The position numbers were made by a program, and so were the translations under genes. DNA of 64,000 nucleotides from Haliclystus octoradiatus. Lineage: Eukaryota > Cnidaria > Staurozoa > Stauromedusae > Haliclystidae. Positions 56,301 through 64,000 of the stretch are shown piece after piece; the first letter of the stretch is position 1, and every line of letters starts with the position of its first letter. Location of the stretch: the NCBI GenBank assembly GCA_916610825.1, contig OU744449.1, positions 19,747,344 through 19,811,343 on the forward strand. Reading direction: 5' to 3'. Below the pieces are notes generated by a model. That model was given only the letters and a program-made list of their open reading frames with translations, was not told the DNA's origin and did not search any database.

Positions 56301-57260
56301 CATTTTATACCCTGCGGGCGGAGGTCCAAATCCGTAACCTCTACACCAAGGCTGCAATTTAAATTGTTTTGCAATTGAATACAATGGATGACCACATGTC
56401 TAAATGTCTATTTATACCCATTATAAGCAGATGTTTGTCAAAGAACCATTTTTCGCTATTTACTATATATCTACGTATTCGTAAAGAATCTAACAGCTAT
56501 ATACTCGGCTGATGAATGCTTTCTTTGTTTAAATGTAACAATTGATATAATTTATATATTTGAATGATTTTCAGAACGTTCCCTGATATTCTGACTACCT
56601 TACCCTTGTGGTCAGTTTAGTATTATCTTAAATGATATAATTGTAAAGAATTTGTTATCATCATCAGTTATTGAGAATAACCTTTTAAGGGCTCCTGGGA
56701 ATGTTGGGATAGACGAATGAAATTTTGAAAGCACGAGCTTCCCAATTTTCCGATCTAATAAATATAAATACAACCAGAGCACTTGCTCTGTACTTGCACT
56801 AGCAAGTATGTAGGAAAAAACCCTTTATTAAATAAAACAAATTTCAGAGTTAAACTTTACTGAAAATTGTTTGCATTTAAAAAATTCAATTTTAAGTCAA
56901 TATATTTTTGGTATTGTCTTCGAAGGAAATACAAACTTCATAGTGTTAAACTAAGAAATATCCTACGTAACAAGGTGATTTAGATCGCTCATATCAATGT
57001 GTATTATATCGTATAGGTCTAACTATATTGTATTAAATTATGTCGCTAATTTGTTGCTATTTTACAGCTCGAGTGATGAATCAGATACGTCTTTAGCTAG
57101 TAGTTATGAATCCACTTCTGAAGACGAAGATAAAGATTTAAGTGATGATAATGATGGAAAAGAAAACGACGATGATGAATGCCCTACTAAAACAACGAAT
57201 AATGACATTGAAACACTCGTTGATCTTACCAGTAAATCATCCGTAAGTCATAAAACGTAA
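50202..57260 (+). CDS. TSR3: TSR3, 18S rRNA aminocarboxypropyltransferase
   Basis: Seven exons (50202-50373, 51974-52014, 52166-52502, 53449-53518, 54764-54873, 56097-56163, 57068-57260) join in frame to 329 codons. The protein has a basic N-terminus ([10 protein letters not shown]), then the conserved TSR3 core: [48 protein letters not shown] and [14 protein letters not shown], followed by [11 protein letters not shown] and NPNHS, and an acidic Ser/Asp-rich tail ([20 protein letters not shown]). These match the vertebrate protein closely. TSR3 transfers the aminocarboxypropyl group of S-adenosylmethionine to a hypermodified pseudouridine of 18S rRNA late in 40S maturation in the cytoplasm. 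A strong donor GTAAGT at 57243 leaves open an alternative end. Introns carry element relics. Confidence 0.95.
51040..51200 (+). mobile_element. BEL/Pao element fossil, integrase C-terminal remnant
   Basis: The stretch resembles the C-terminus of a BEL integrase (DPNLPRGQW and PITKLC blocks, as in the element at 28433). Only a fragment in TSR3 intron 1 remains. It is broken, clearly older than the 28433 copy, and from another subfamily. Confidence 0.65.
51445..51748 (-). ncRNA. Paired hammerhead-like motifs in a 262-base direct repeat
   Basis: A 42-base segment at 51445-51486 recurs at 51707-51748 with two differences. On the minus strand each reads (C/T)TGATGA, a GGCT/GGCC stem, GAAAC, a short ACA/TGT stem and a GTC triplet, which is the order of a type I hammerhead with its cleavage site. 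The right copy has the exact CTGATGA core and the left has TTGATGA. Stem I pairing is weak. Direct repeats each with a hammerhead, about 260 bases apart, are the layout of metazoan retrozymes. Confidence 0.45.
51974..52014 (+). CDS. TSR3: TSR3 exon 2
   Basis: A 41-base exon between CTTCTTAG and GTAAGA, phase 1 to 0, encoding [13 protein letters not shown]. The VAMW lead-in to DLEHCDP is conserved. Confidence 0.9.
52166..52502 (+). CDS. TSR3: TSR3 exon 3 (catalytic core)
   Basis: 337 bases from CTTTAG to GTAAGA, phase 0 to 1. Carries [15 protein letters not shown] through [10 protein letters not shown], the bulk of the cofactor- and RNA-binding core. Confidence 0.95.
52931..53934. repeat. Opposed copies of a palindromic repeat around TSR3 exon 4
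   Basis: 52931-53011 and 53849-53934 are inverted copies built on TTCATGAACTGTTCATGAAC, with the AACAGTTCAGGAGTTCAT block at the left and its complement at the right. The right element is a fuller palindrome from about 53774 to 53934. TSR3 exon 4 lies between them. No transposase. Confidence 0.7.
53449..53518 (+). CDS. TSR3: TSR3 exon 4
   Basis: 70 bases from ATTTTTAG to GTAAAC, phase 1 to 2; encodes [25 protein letters not shown] is conserved. Confidence 0.92.
54764..54873 (+). CDS. TSR3: TSR3 exon 5
   Basis: 110 bases from TTCTTGTAG to GTATGG, phase 2 to 1; encodes the helical [19 protein letters not shown] segment. Confidence 0.9.
56097..56163 (+). CDS. TSR3: TSR3 exon 6
   Basis: 67 bases from TTTTCCAG to GTACAA, phase 1 to 2; encodes [19 protein letters not shown], with the conserved F-x-N-P-N. 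Confidence 0.88.
56315..56360 (-). repeat. Possible tRNA-like/SINE fragment
   Basis: On the minus strand GGTGTAGAGGTTACGGATTT resembles a tRNA A-box region. No second promoter box or anticodon arm was found. A low-confidence relic in TSR3 intron 6. Confidence 0.2.
57068..57260 (+). CDS. TSR3: TSR3 exon 7 (acidic tail and stop)
   Basis: Acceptor TTTTACAG before 57068, phase 2. Encodes an acidic Ser/Asp/Glu-rich tail ending SVSHKT and TAA at 57258. The stop falls inside the left copy of a 23-base direct repeat, so the last few codons are part of the insertion's target duplication. Confidence 0.8.
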
Positions 57261-58101
57261 ATTCTATGATAACATGCATTTAATTATTTTTAATTTGATT
57301 TCAATGTAAATATTTTAGCAATTTGGTTTTTCAACGAAATTCATATGTCATGATATAACGGTTTTATTTGATTTCGAGACTTTCGTTCTTCCCTCGGGTT
57401 GTTTTATTTTTATTTTTTTGCTTGTTATTTAATAACGTTACTAATAAGTTTGGAGGAAGATTACTGCTGATCCGCGATTCGGGGTAGTTGAAAACATGTA
57501 TCGTGTGCTCACATTTACTGGCGCTTCAATGCAAATAAAAAAGTGAAAGTCAAAACAATTTCTGTTACCAAATATTATCACTCGTAATGGGCAAATGCAA
57601 TCTACAGATTGTTTGAATGAAAAATAATCGGTTAATGAGCACACTCGTGGCCCAACCGAATGCTTAAGATCTGAAATTGAAACAACCTTTCGTGGACAAC
57701 AATGGGACTACTATCGATACTTCTGGATGTAAACTAAGCTCTTTAATACATGCTGAAATAAATTCTATAGTTTATAGTGTGTAGTTTCAGTTCACTTTTT
57801 ACCTGAAGCTATCATCAGCCAATTGCGAGCATGGTCTGCTTTTATACCGCTTTCTGAGCACTTTCGAACCTGGCACGTTATACTGAGCCTGTAATTTAAA
57901 AAAATATTTAATTCGACTCACGCGAGCTGCTAATATATCCTATGGCGGAAGTCCGAATTTATATTACCTGCATATGACCTTTGATTAAGACAGGGTCACG
58001 TAGGATCTAAGCTCAATAGACTTTCTTATGCTAAAGTCTTAGCCTCGTTTTTGAGATCGTGAATGGAATGTCACTATGAAACGTAAATTCTATGATAACA
58101 T
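57253..58101. mobile_element. Insertion flanked by a 23-base direct repeat at the TSR3 stop codon
   Basis: A perfect 23-base repeat lies at 57253-57275 and 58079-58101, starting AAACGTAAATTC and ending GATAACAT. The ~803 bases between look like an inserted retroelement with target duplication. The insert has a minus-strand hammerhead-like core at 57784-57818 (CTGATGA, then a stem pairing AG(C)TTCA with TGAACT, then GAAAC). No coding frame was recognised. Confidence 0.65.
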
Positions 58102-58752
58102 TGATATGATTTCGTCGCCGTCACTTGATTTATGATAAGCTAATAAAATCATTCTTTAATACACAATAAACATGGTAGAACTGGAACTGTTACTGTCACC
58201 ATGAGATTGTGAGATTTTATTTACTCGGAAACGATTAATCGCTGACGTCCTTAAAGTTGTTGAACATATAACTTTCTGAATGACATTTTCAATTTAATTA
58301 ATAACATTGATCGAATAAGACCATTCATTTAATTTATGTAGTGTATATATATACATCATATCAGGTATCATATATACAGGTGAGTTATTTTGAAATGGGC
58401 CCGTTGAAAGAGTTTTTTTTTTTATAATACTTTCAAATGATAAAACTCAGCCCTCAATTGGGCATAACAATTACGCCACCCTAACTCTATTCAATGGGCG
58501 TCATAGACAGTATTATGTGTAATCTTGTGCAAATCAATTATTCAAAGCCCGCAAGAAGCACAACTTGTGTTCGTGTGTTGTCAATGAAAACAACGCAGCT
58601 TGCCCTATAACACATTTTCTGTATAATGTATAACTTGGTTAAAATGTGAAAATTTAATAACATTTTTTGAACTCCTTCCTGGTCCAGTACATTTTAATCA
58701 AGAATTATTTCGTTGGAGACGAATGGTCGTACTCGCTAGCAACCGATTTATA
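58102..58752. other. Intergenic DNA between TSR3 and the ankyrin-SAM gene
   Basis: May hold the displaced TSR3 3' UTR and the promoter of the next gene. No clear element or promoter motif beyond AT-rich stretches. Confidence 0.4.
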
Positions 58753-58913
58753 ATGGCGGACTACTGGCGCGCTGCTAGAGAGAATGATTTAGCGTTACTA
58801 AGACTTGCATCGAAAAAAGATGGGAATCGTAGAGATGAAGGTGGAATGACGCCTGTCCACTGGGCGGCAAGTTATGGCAATTTAGAAGCTTTGAGGACGT
58901 TAATGTCAAAAGA
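58753..58913 (+). CDS. USH1G/ANKS4B: Ankyrin-SAM scaffold exon 1
   Basis: 161 bases ending in phase 2 at GTAAGT (58914). Encodes the N-terminus and first ankyrin repeat. Confidence 0.9.
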
Positions 58914-61900
58914 GTAAGTTATCTTAAATCAGCTCCATTATCGTGGTATTTCTCTGTCTTTTGAACCCTCTGTTTTTCCTAATTACAGTGCAGTACATGT
59001 TAGTGCTATAAGATTTACATCAATATTAAACTCAAATACAGAAGTAATATCCAGTTTTATTTGATATAATGATTTATATCGTATATCGCCTGATTAACTG
59101 AATAAATATCCGTTTGTCGATTTTTTTAAAGAATTCAAAAAATCATTTATCATTTATCGAAAATGATTCATTTTCAATGAAAAATTATTGATTTGATAGA
59201 TGCGACTAGCTTCCACAAATTTTATATTTGTCTGAAATTTATTCGATATGTCCTTCTGCTAAATTTTTCTGTGGAATATTAATAAGGCATGCTAGACGTG
59301 ATATGGGGGTATTATTGGATAGGATTATTCGTGAATTACTATACTTCAGTACTGTCGTATAAGGTGGTATATTTATATAATAAATAATATTCATGATTTT
59401 AAGCTACTTTTTATCCATTTGAGTCTTTGGTGAAAATTCAGAGCTGTATGTACATTGTCAATAATGTAATGTTTATTAGAGTCACTTTTAAGTACATAAA
59501 AATGTTGTTTTTTAATTTAATAGTTTATAGTAACCCTCTGCTTGTGATAAATATCTTTGTTTCGGGGATTTGTTTATATAATCCATCTTTCAATTTTATA
59601 TTATAATGAAACGTTCATATTTGAGAGTTTGTTTTCTTCATATACTACTAATTTTGTTTTATAAAATTTTCACTTCTCGACATCAACAAACGAACTGTTT
59701 CCATGACAACCATTCATCGCTCACTATGCGTCATCACCTGTTTTTTAAATTTTCAATTTTCAATTCATTAACGAGACCCATCAAAATCAGCTTTAAAACT
59801 TAACGCAACTTATACAAAGCGCATATACTCTGTGATCTATTTTAATTTCCCAATATCAATTTGAAGGGTGTTATTTAGATAATCAGATTCTAATAGAGTT
59901 GTCTTGATCTTCAATGAATCGCGCGGGACTAAGTTTTGTAAATTTACTATACTGTAGTATGTTTCATATACATGGCCACGAATTATGAAAGTTTTTATGT
60001 GAACATATCATCATTGAATTAAAAATTTAAAGATATTAATTTATCGTCCAAATTTGTACCATTGGACACGATACTTGTTTGAATCTGTCGACTATTTTAA
60101 AATTTAATAGGTTTATTTTAGAGCTCTTCTATCTCGCCAGCAATATTTCGACTTGTGTTTAGCATTCCATTTCATTTCGCATTGATACAACTGTTGTAAT
60201 ATGCCCTTTCATTCTTATTCATCTCCATATGATCATGTTATGGATTCTTCAGTTTCTATCTACTGTCTGTCTTATATAATCGCCTCAAACCATCATGCGA
60301 AAACATGTTCCGTACAATGTTGCTGTATATCAACGAGCTCCTTGTAACAGTAACTGCTGCTTAGCATGTGATTAAAATATCTCTATCTCGTTGAGTTTAT
60401 TATTTTATGACGGAGGCCAGGAGTCCACGGTACGGTCAGTTAGTTTTTCCAAAACTAACAAAGATCTGCGCATTTTGATTTTGGACGTCAGCATTGTTTC
60501 GCCATTTATAATTTTACACGATATTCTGTAAAACATTCCCTATGGGTAACTGCATGGTCCAACTTGGATCTGCAATCAAGTTCGAGGTAAATAAGTAAAC
60601 ATGATGATGATGAAGAGGATAACGATTTAACGCTCTGAGCATAATCATCTCAAATGATTGACACTCATTTAACATCAAGTTAATATGAATATTTTTGTTG
60701 TTCTATAAGCTGTTCTTCGTGTAGTTCTTGTTGTTCATTTGAGTTAATATAAACTTTTTTGTTGTTGTTAGAGCATCCGCTGACAAGGCTAACAACGATG
60801 GTTCTACTGCAGTTCATGTCGCTTCTGGTGCAGGCCAGTTATCTTGTTTGGTTTTTATGACGAATTTTGGTGCAAATGTTCATGCCGTTGATGATAGCGG
60901 TAATACACCGTTAATGGAAGCATCAAATCGAGGGCGTGCTGAATGTGTACGCCATTTAGAGGCACTGATTAATCATCAGAAGACAATGGACCGTGCTAAA
61001 TTTGAAAAGTTACAACAGAAGTCACGACGAGAGGCTGAGAAAAGAATGCTTGGGAAAGCAAAATTAATCGAAAAATTAGATCGGCAATGGGAACGAAAAC
61101 TTGAAAAACAAAAGAAGACTGAACAAGCATTGTTAAGCAATCGTATCTCAATTACAGAAACTGTAAAAAAGTTGAAAAGTAAACAAGGAACTGTTTTGTC
61201 ACCTAGAAATAATTTTGGCGAACAAGATGTGTTTGATTCAAAAAGACATTTTTCAGAACTCACAAGTTTACCATCTGACGGTATGAGTTCTGATATAGAC
61301 AGTCCAAGGCAGATTGCGATTGAAATTGAATCGAATGGTACCTCAGATCTTGAAAGTACGTACCGAAATGGGATGGCTGATTTATCGACATCAGAAAATG
61401 GAGGAAATTTACCTTCGCGGTTATCAGATGATGTTGCTTTCGCTAGAAAAGATTTCAAGAAAACATTACGAGATTCACCGATTAATGGCATTGTAACACT
61501 ACCAAAGCAGCCTGCGAATGGAGTGCTTAATGGTGCAGGAAGAATGAAGAATGGAGGAGTACATACGAATGGTTTGTTAGGTCATTCAAATGGGACCCGA
61601 TCAGCCAACACGTCCTTCAACGGTGTCTCAAATATACCACAAGAGACGATAAATCGTGTTAATAATAGGCGCAACCGACCTGAAGCTGGACAAGACGGAC
61701 AATTCAATAGTGATACATTAGTAACATTTTTATGCGCTCTTGATCTTGACGATGTCAGACATTATTTCTTGAAAGAAAAGATAGATTTAAGAGCAGTAAT
61801 GCTGTGTTCCCCTGAAGATTTAAAAGATATTGGTTTACCACTTGGTCCGCGAAAGAAAATCGTAGATGCAATCGCAAGACGGACAGATAAATTAAATAGC

Positions 61901-61930
61901 CCGGGACCGATGACAGATACTATTGTGTAG
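58753..61930 (+). CDS. USH1G/ANKS4B: USH1G/ANKS4B-type ankyrin-SAM scaffold
   Basis: Two exons (58753-58913 and 60772-61930) give 439 codons. The start MADYWRAARENDL matches the N-terminus of vertebrate SANS and ANKS4B; an upstream in-frame ATG at 58723 would add ten residues without homology. Three ankyrin repeats follow (DEGGMTPVHWAASYGNLEAL, NDGSTAVHVASGAGQL, SGNTPLMEASNRGRAECVRH), then a charged helical stretch (residues about 132-182), a Ser/Asn/Gly-rich linker with repeated NG dipeptides, a SAM domain at about 368-424 (KIDLRAVMLCSPEDL, LPLGPRKKI) and a C-terminal class I PDZ ligand, DTIV. In vertebrates the two paralogues join harmonin and myosin VII in hair-cell tip-link or microvillar adhesion complexes. 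A single invertebrate gene probably predates the split. AATAAA at 62321. Confidence 0.93.
58914..60771. other. Intron of the ankyrin-SAM gene
   Basis: AT-rich, about 1.86 kb. No definable repeat or nested gene was recognised. Confidence 0.5.
60772..61930 (+). CDS. USH1G/ANKS4B: Ankyrin-SAM scaffold exon 2
   Basis: Acceptor TTGTTAG before 60772, phase 2, stop TAG at 61928. It carries ankyrin repeats two and three, the linker, SAM domain and PDZ ligand. One long last exon after a short first one. Confidence 0.93.
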
Positions 61931-63745
61931 CATGTCGGGCATACATAAATATAAATGTATCCGTGATTATAACTGAATATGAGACAATTATAGTAACCGC
62001 TGTCTCATACGATTGGCTGTAAAAAGGGTGCTTTATTATACCTTGTCATTGCCATCGATGGTTCTGTCTCTTACGGATTGTTACGAACAGTGTATCAAAT
62101 GTACTATCCGGTTTGCACGTTCCATCAAAGGAAAATAGAAACTCATGTATCCCATCCGTTCTATGTTACGCGAGGCCAATTTATCTTGGGGCCGGTGTAC
62201 TTATATGCTCCCTATAATATAGTAAAATGTGTAAATCACTCCAACTGTCAAAAGTGTAAAGATTTTCCGAATTTTATTTTGTATTTAAATATATAGTGCA
62301 CAATGCTTTGTAAATATATAAATAAATATCTTGAACAATAATAACTCATAATAACGCGTTGTGTGTATATATGCTTCTTCGTACTATAATATATAAATAA
62401 TTTAAATGGATAGATTGAATTTTGTACTTTATAAGTATCATAACAAACGCGTATATGTTAACAAGCGCATGGATGTATGTGTAGCCAATATGGTACTTTC
62501 CAAATGTACATAGTGATACTTCATTTTATTTATAGTGAATAGTTGTATTTGGCAAGGTAAATCGCAAAGAAATGCATAGACGTCAACGATACCTTGATTA
62601 CAGCTTAGTTTAATTGGCCAAGTATTGATATGTATGGAAAGGAGGCTTATATTTGAAAAATGTTGCTAAATTACGCCAATATATGAATAACTCATACTGC
62701 CAATTTGTATATTTTGTGAATCAGATGGTGCTGTGATCAATTGAAAGTTGTGTCTTTGAAGTACACTGATCATCAAAACACACTGTCCATCCCCTCACAA
62801 TGAAAACCTAAACGTTACCTATAGGGCCAGGCACAAAACATAATGGAACAATAAATTTCTTCAGAGATAATCTTCCGTACCTCTATCGTCAGTATCACTA
62901 TGATCATAGTATGGCGGACCTTGGTATAACCTTATTTACAAGAGTTATTTCATGCTTTATTGTTTGTGCTAGAACTCGCATTCTCATATTTTGTATAAGT
63001 TGCGTTACGTTTGATTCTCATCCCACGGTGTAACACCATGTTAGAGTGCTCTTTCAAAATTATGCGATAAAACGATACATTTTACAGCAAAGAGAGTCAT
63101 AACTTTCACATCTTTGGAAAAGCTGATTTTAAATTCACCATAACAGTACTTTTTGGTTGCTAGTAGCGTGAGTAAGTAAATGTTGTCAACGTAAAATGGA
63201 GCATAGTCATTAAATCTTCTCCCCTAAGTGATATTTGTCGACTAGTACAATATTATATTACGGGTCTGATCCGTCTGGAAATGATCTAGAATAAATCAGT
63301 ATTGATCTAATTTAGAGTTAATTCCATGCCAAATTCACGAAAAAACAATGCCCATCGGATTTAACCCCAAGCACTTTTGAAGACTTAGTAGGTCATCTTG
63401 ATACACAAACGTGTAAATTCTGTTACATTTGTAAGTTCACTACAAATCTACCGTGAGACCAGCCGTGAGAAATTTAAAAAAGTTATTCAATTTTGAAACT
63501 ACCCTTGGCTCTTGGTAGTAAACGGTTAGGACTAGTAAAAGCTATCATTTGTTGCGAATTGCGATAAATAATGTCCAAACTTCTAGTTCTACTCTTACAA
63601 TAATATGCATTAAGATCAAGCCCTACCTATATAATATAGTCATAGCAGAATTTCATATTAACGATTTATGTTTATATGTTATACACCGATATAACACAGC
63701 GTTGAATAAAAATAAAATGTAATTAAAATTGATTTTCTGAATAAT
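61931..63745. other. Convergent intergenic region
   Basis: Holds the 3' UTR of the ankyrin-SAM gene (AATAAA at 62321-62326) and, on the other strand, that of GFER. No element recognised. Confidence 0.5.
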
Positions 63746-63908
63746 TCAGTCACATGACCCATCTTTCCAGCCGTCTTTCCATCTTTCAAATACTTTTGAA
63801 CAGTCAAATAATGGTTTACCAAGTCTCTTGTTAACATCATTATGAACATCACAAAACCACAATGATAAAGTTTTATTACTTGATGTATCAGGATCTTCAT
63901 TTTCAAGT
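63746..63908 (-). CDS. GFER: GFER (ERV1/ALR sulfhydryl oxidase), last exon, partial gene
   Basis: On the minus strand a CCTAACAG acceptor precedes an exon that reads ENEDPDTSSNKTLSLWFC, DVHNDVNKRLGKPLFDCSKV and [13 protein letters not shown], then TGA. It closely matches the C-terminus of human GFER ([36 protein letters not shown] in sense). ERV1/ALR is an FAD-linked oxidase of the mitochondrial intermembrane space that reoxidises MIA40 in disulfide-driven import. The catalytic CxxC and most of the FAD site lie in upstream exons right of the window. The gene runs convergent to the ankyrin-SAM gene. Confidence 0.95.
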
Positions 63909-64000
63909 CTGTTAGGAATAAGGAAATAACAGTCTAGATTGATTGATATGGACATAATAAGGCCTACAGTAGATGATCATCCAATGGTGTAAGGCTAGGC

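Noticed and set aside
60976-61491. 171-codon minus-strand frame
   Set aside because: Antisense shadow of the ankyrin-SAM coding exon, which is supported by homology.

Overview
The window is AT-rich animal DNA: genes are split into short exons by GT-AG introns of a few hundred bases to about 3 kb, and the introns are full of transposon debris. The mix of elements (BEL/Pao, Penelope-like elements, non-LTR tails ending in ATG repeats, short inverted-repeat elements with CCCCGGGG ends, hammerhead-like motifs) and the gene set suggest a marine invertebrate, perhaps a deuterostome. The phylum cannot be fixed from the sequence alone.

Layout. 1-1015 is the 3' part of a Penelope-like element on the minus strand. 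2131-26762 is one large plus-strand gene: 14 exons that each encode one peritrophin-A/CBM14-like chitin-binding domain, then three exons that each encode a thrombospondin type 1 repeat, then three exons of unrecognised sequence. Every domain exon is phase 1-1, so the gene looks built by exon duplication. Its first and last exons were not found. 28433-33059 is a young BEL/Pao LTR element that is not whole. 34618-36309 holds a 0.9 kb fold-back element and a PIF/Harbinger-like MITE. 38820-40184 is a single-exon secreted SGNH-hydrolase-like gene. 42388-43548 is a single-exon class A GPCR with an N-terminus made of three identical glycosylation-site repeats.

The right third carries conserved housekeeping and scaffold genes. 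TSR3 (18S rRNA aminocarboxypropyltransferase) has seven exons at 50202-57260. A two-exon USH1G/ANKS4B-type ankyrin-SAM scaffold with a C-terminal PDZ ligand lies at 58753-61930. The last exon of GFER (ERV1/ALR sulfhydryl oxidase) lies at 63746-63908 on the minus strand, convergent with the scaffold gene. TSR3, ANKS4B and GFER all lie on the short arm of human chromosome 16, so this end of the window may preserve an ancestral linkage.

Points most worth a second look: the alternating two-type array of variant chitin-binding domains with a shortened last cysteine spacing; a family of hammerhead-ribozyme-like motifs, two of them in a 262-bp direct repeat resembling a retrozyme; an insertion with a 23-bp target duplication overlapping the TSR3 stop codon; inverted repeats flanking TSR3 exon 4; and a cluster of an identical 13-mer upstream of a small ORF.
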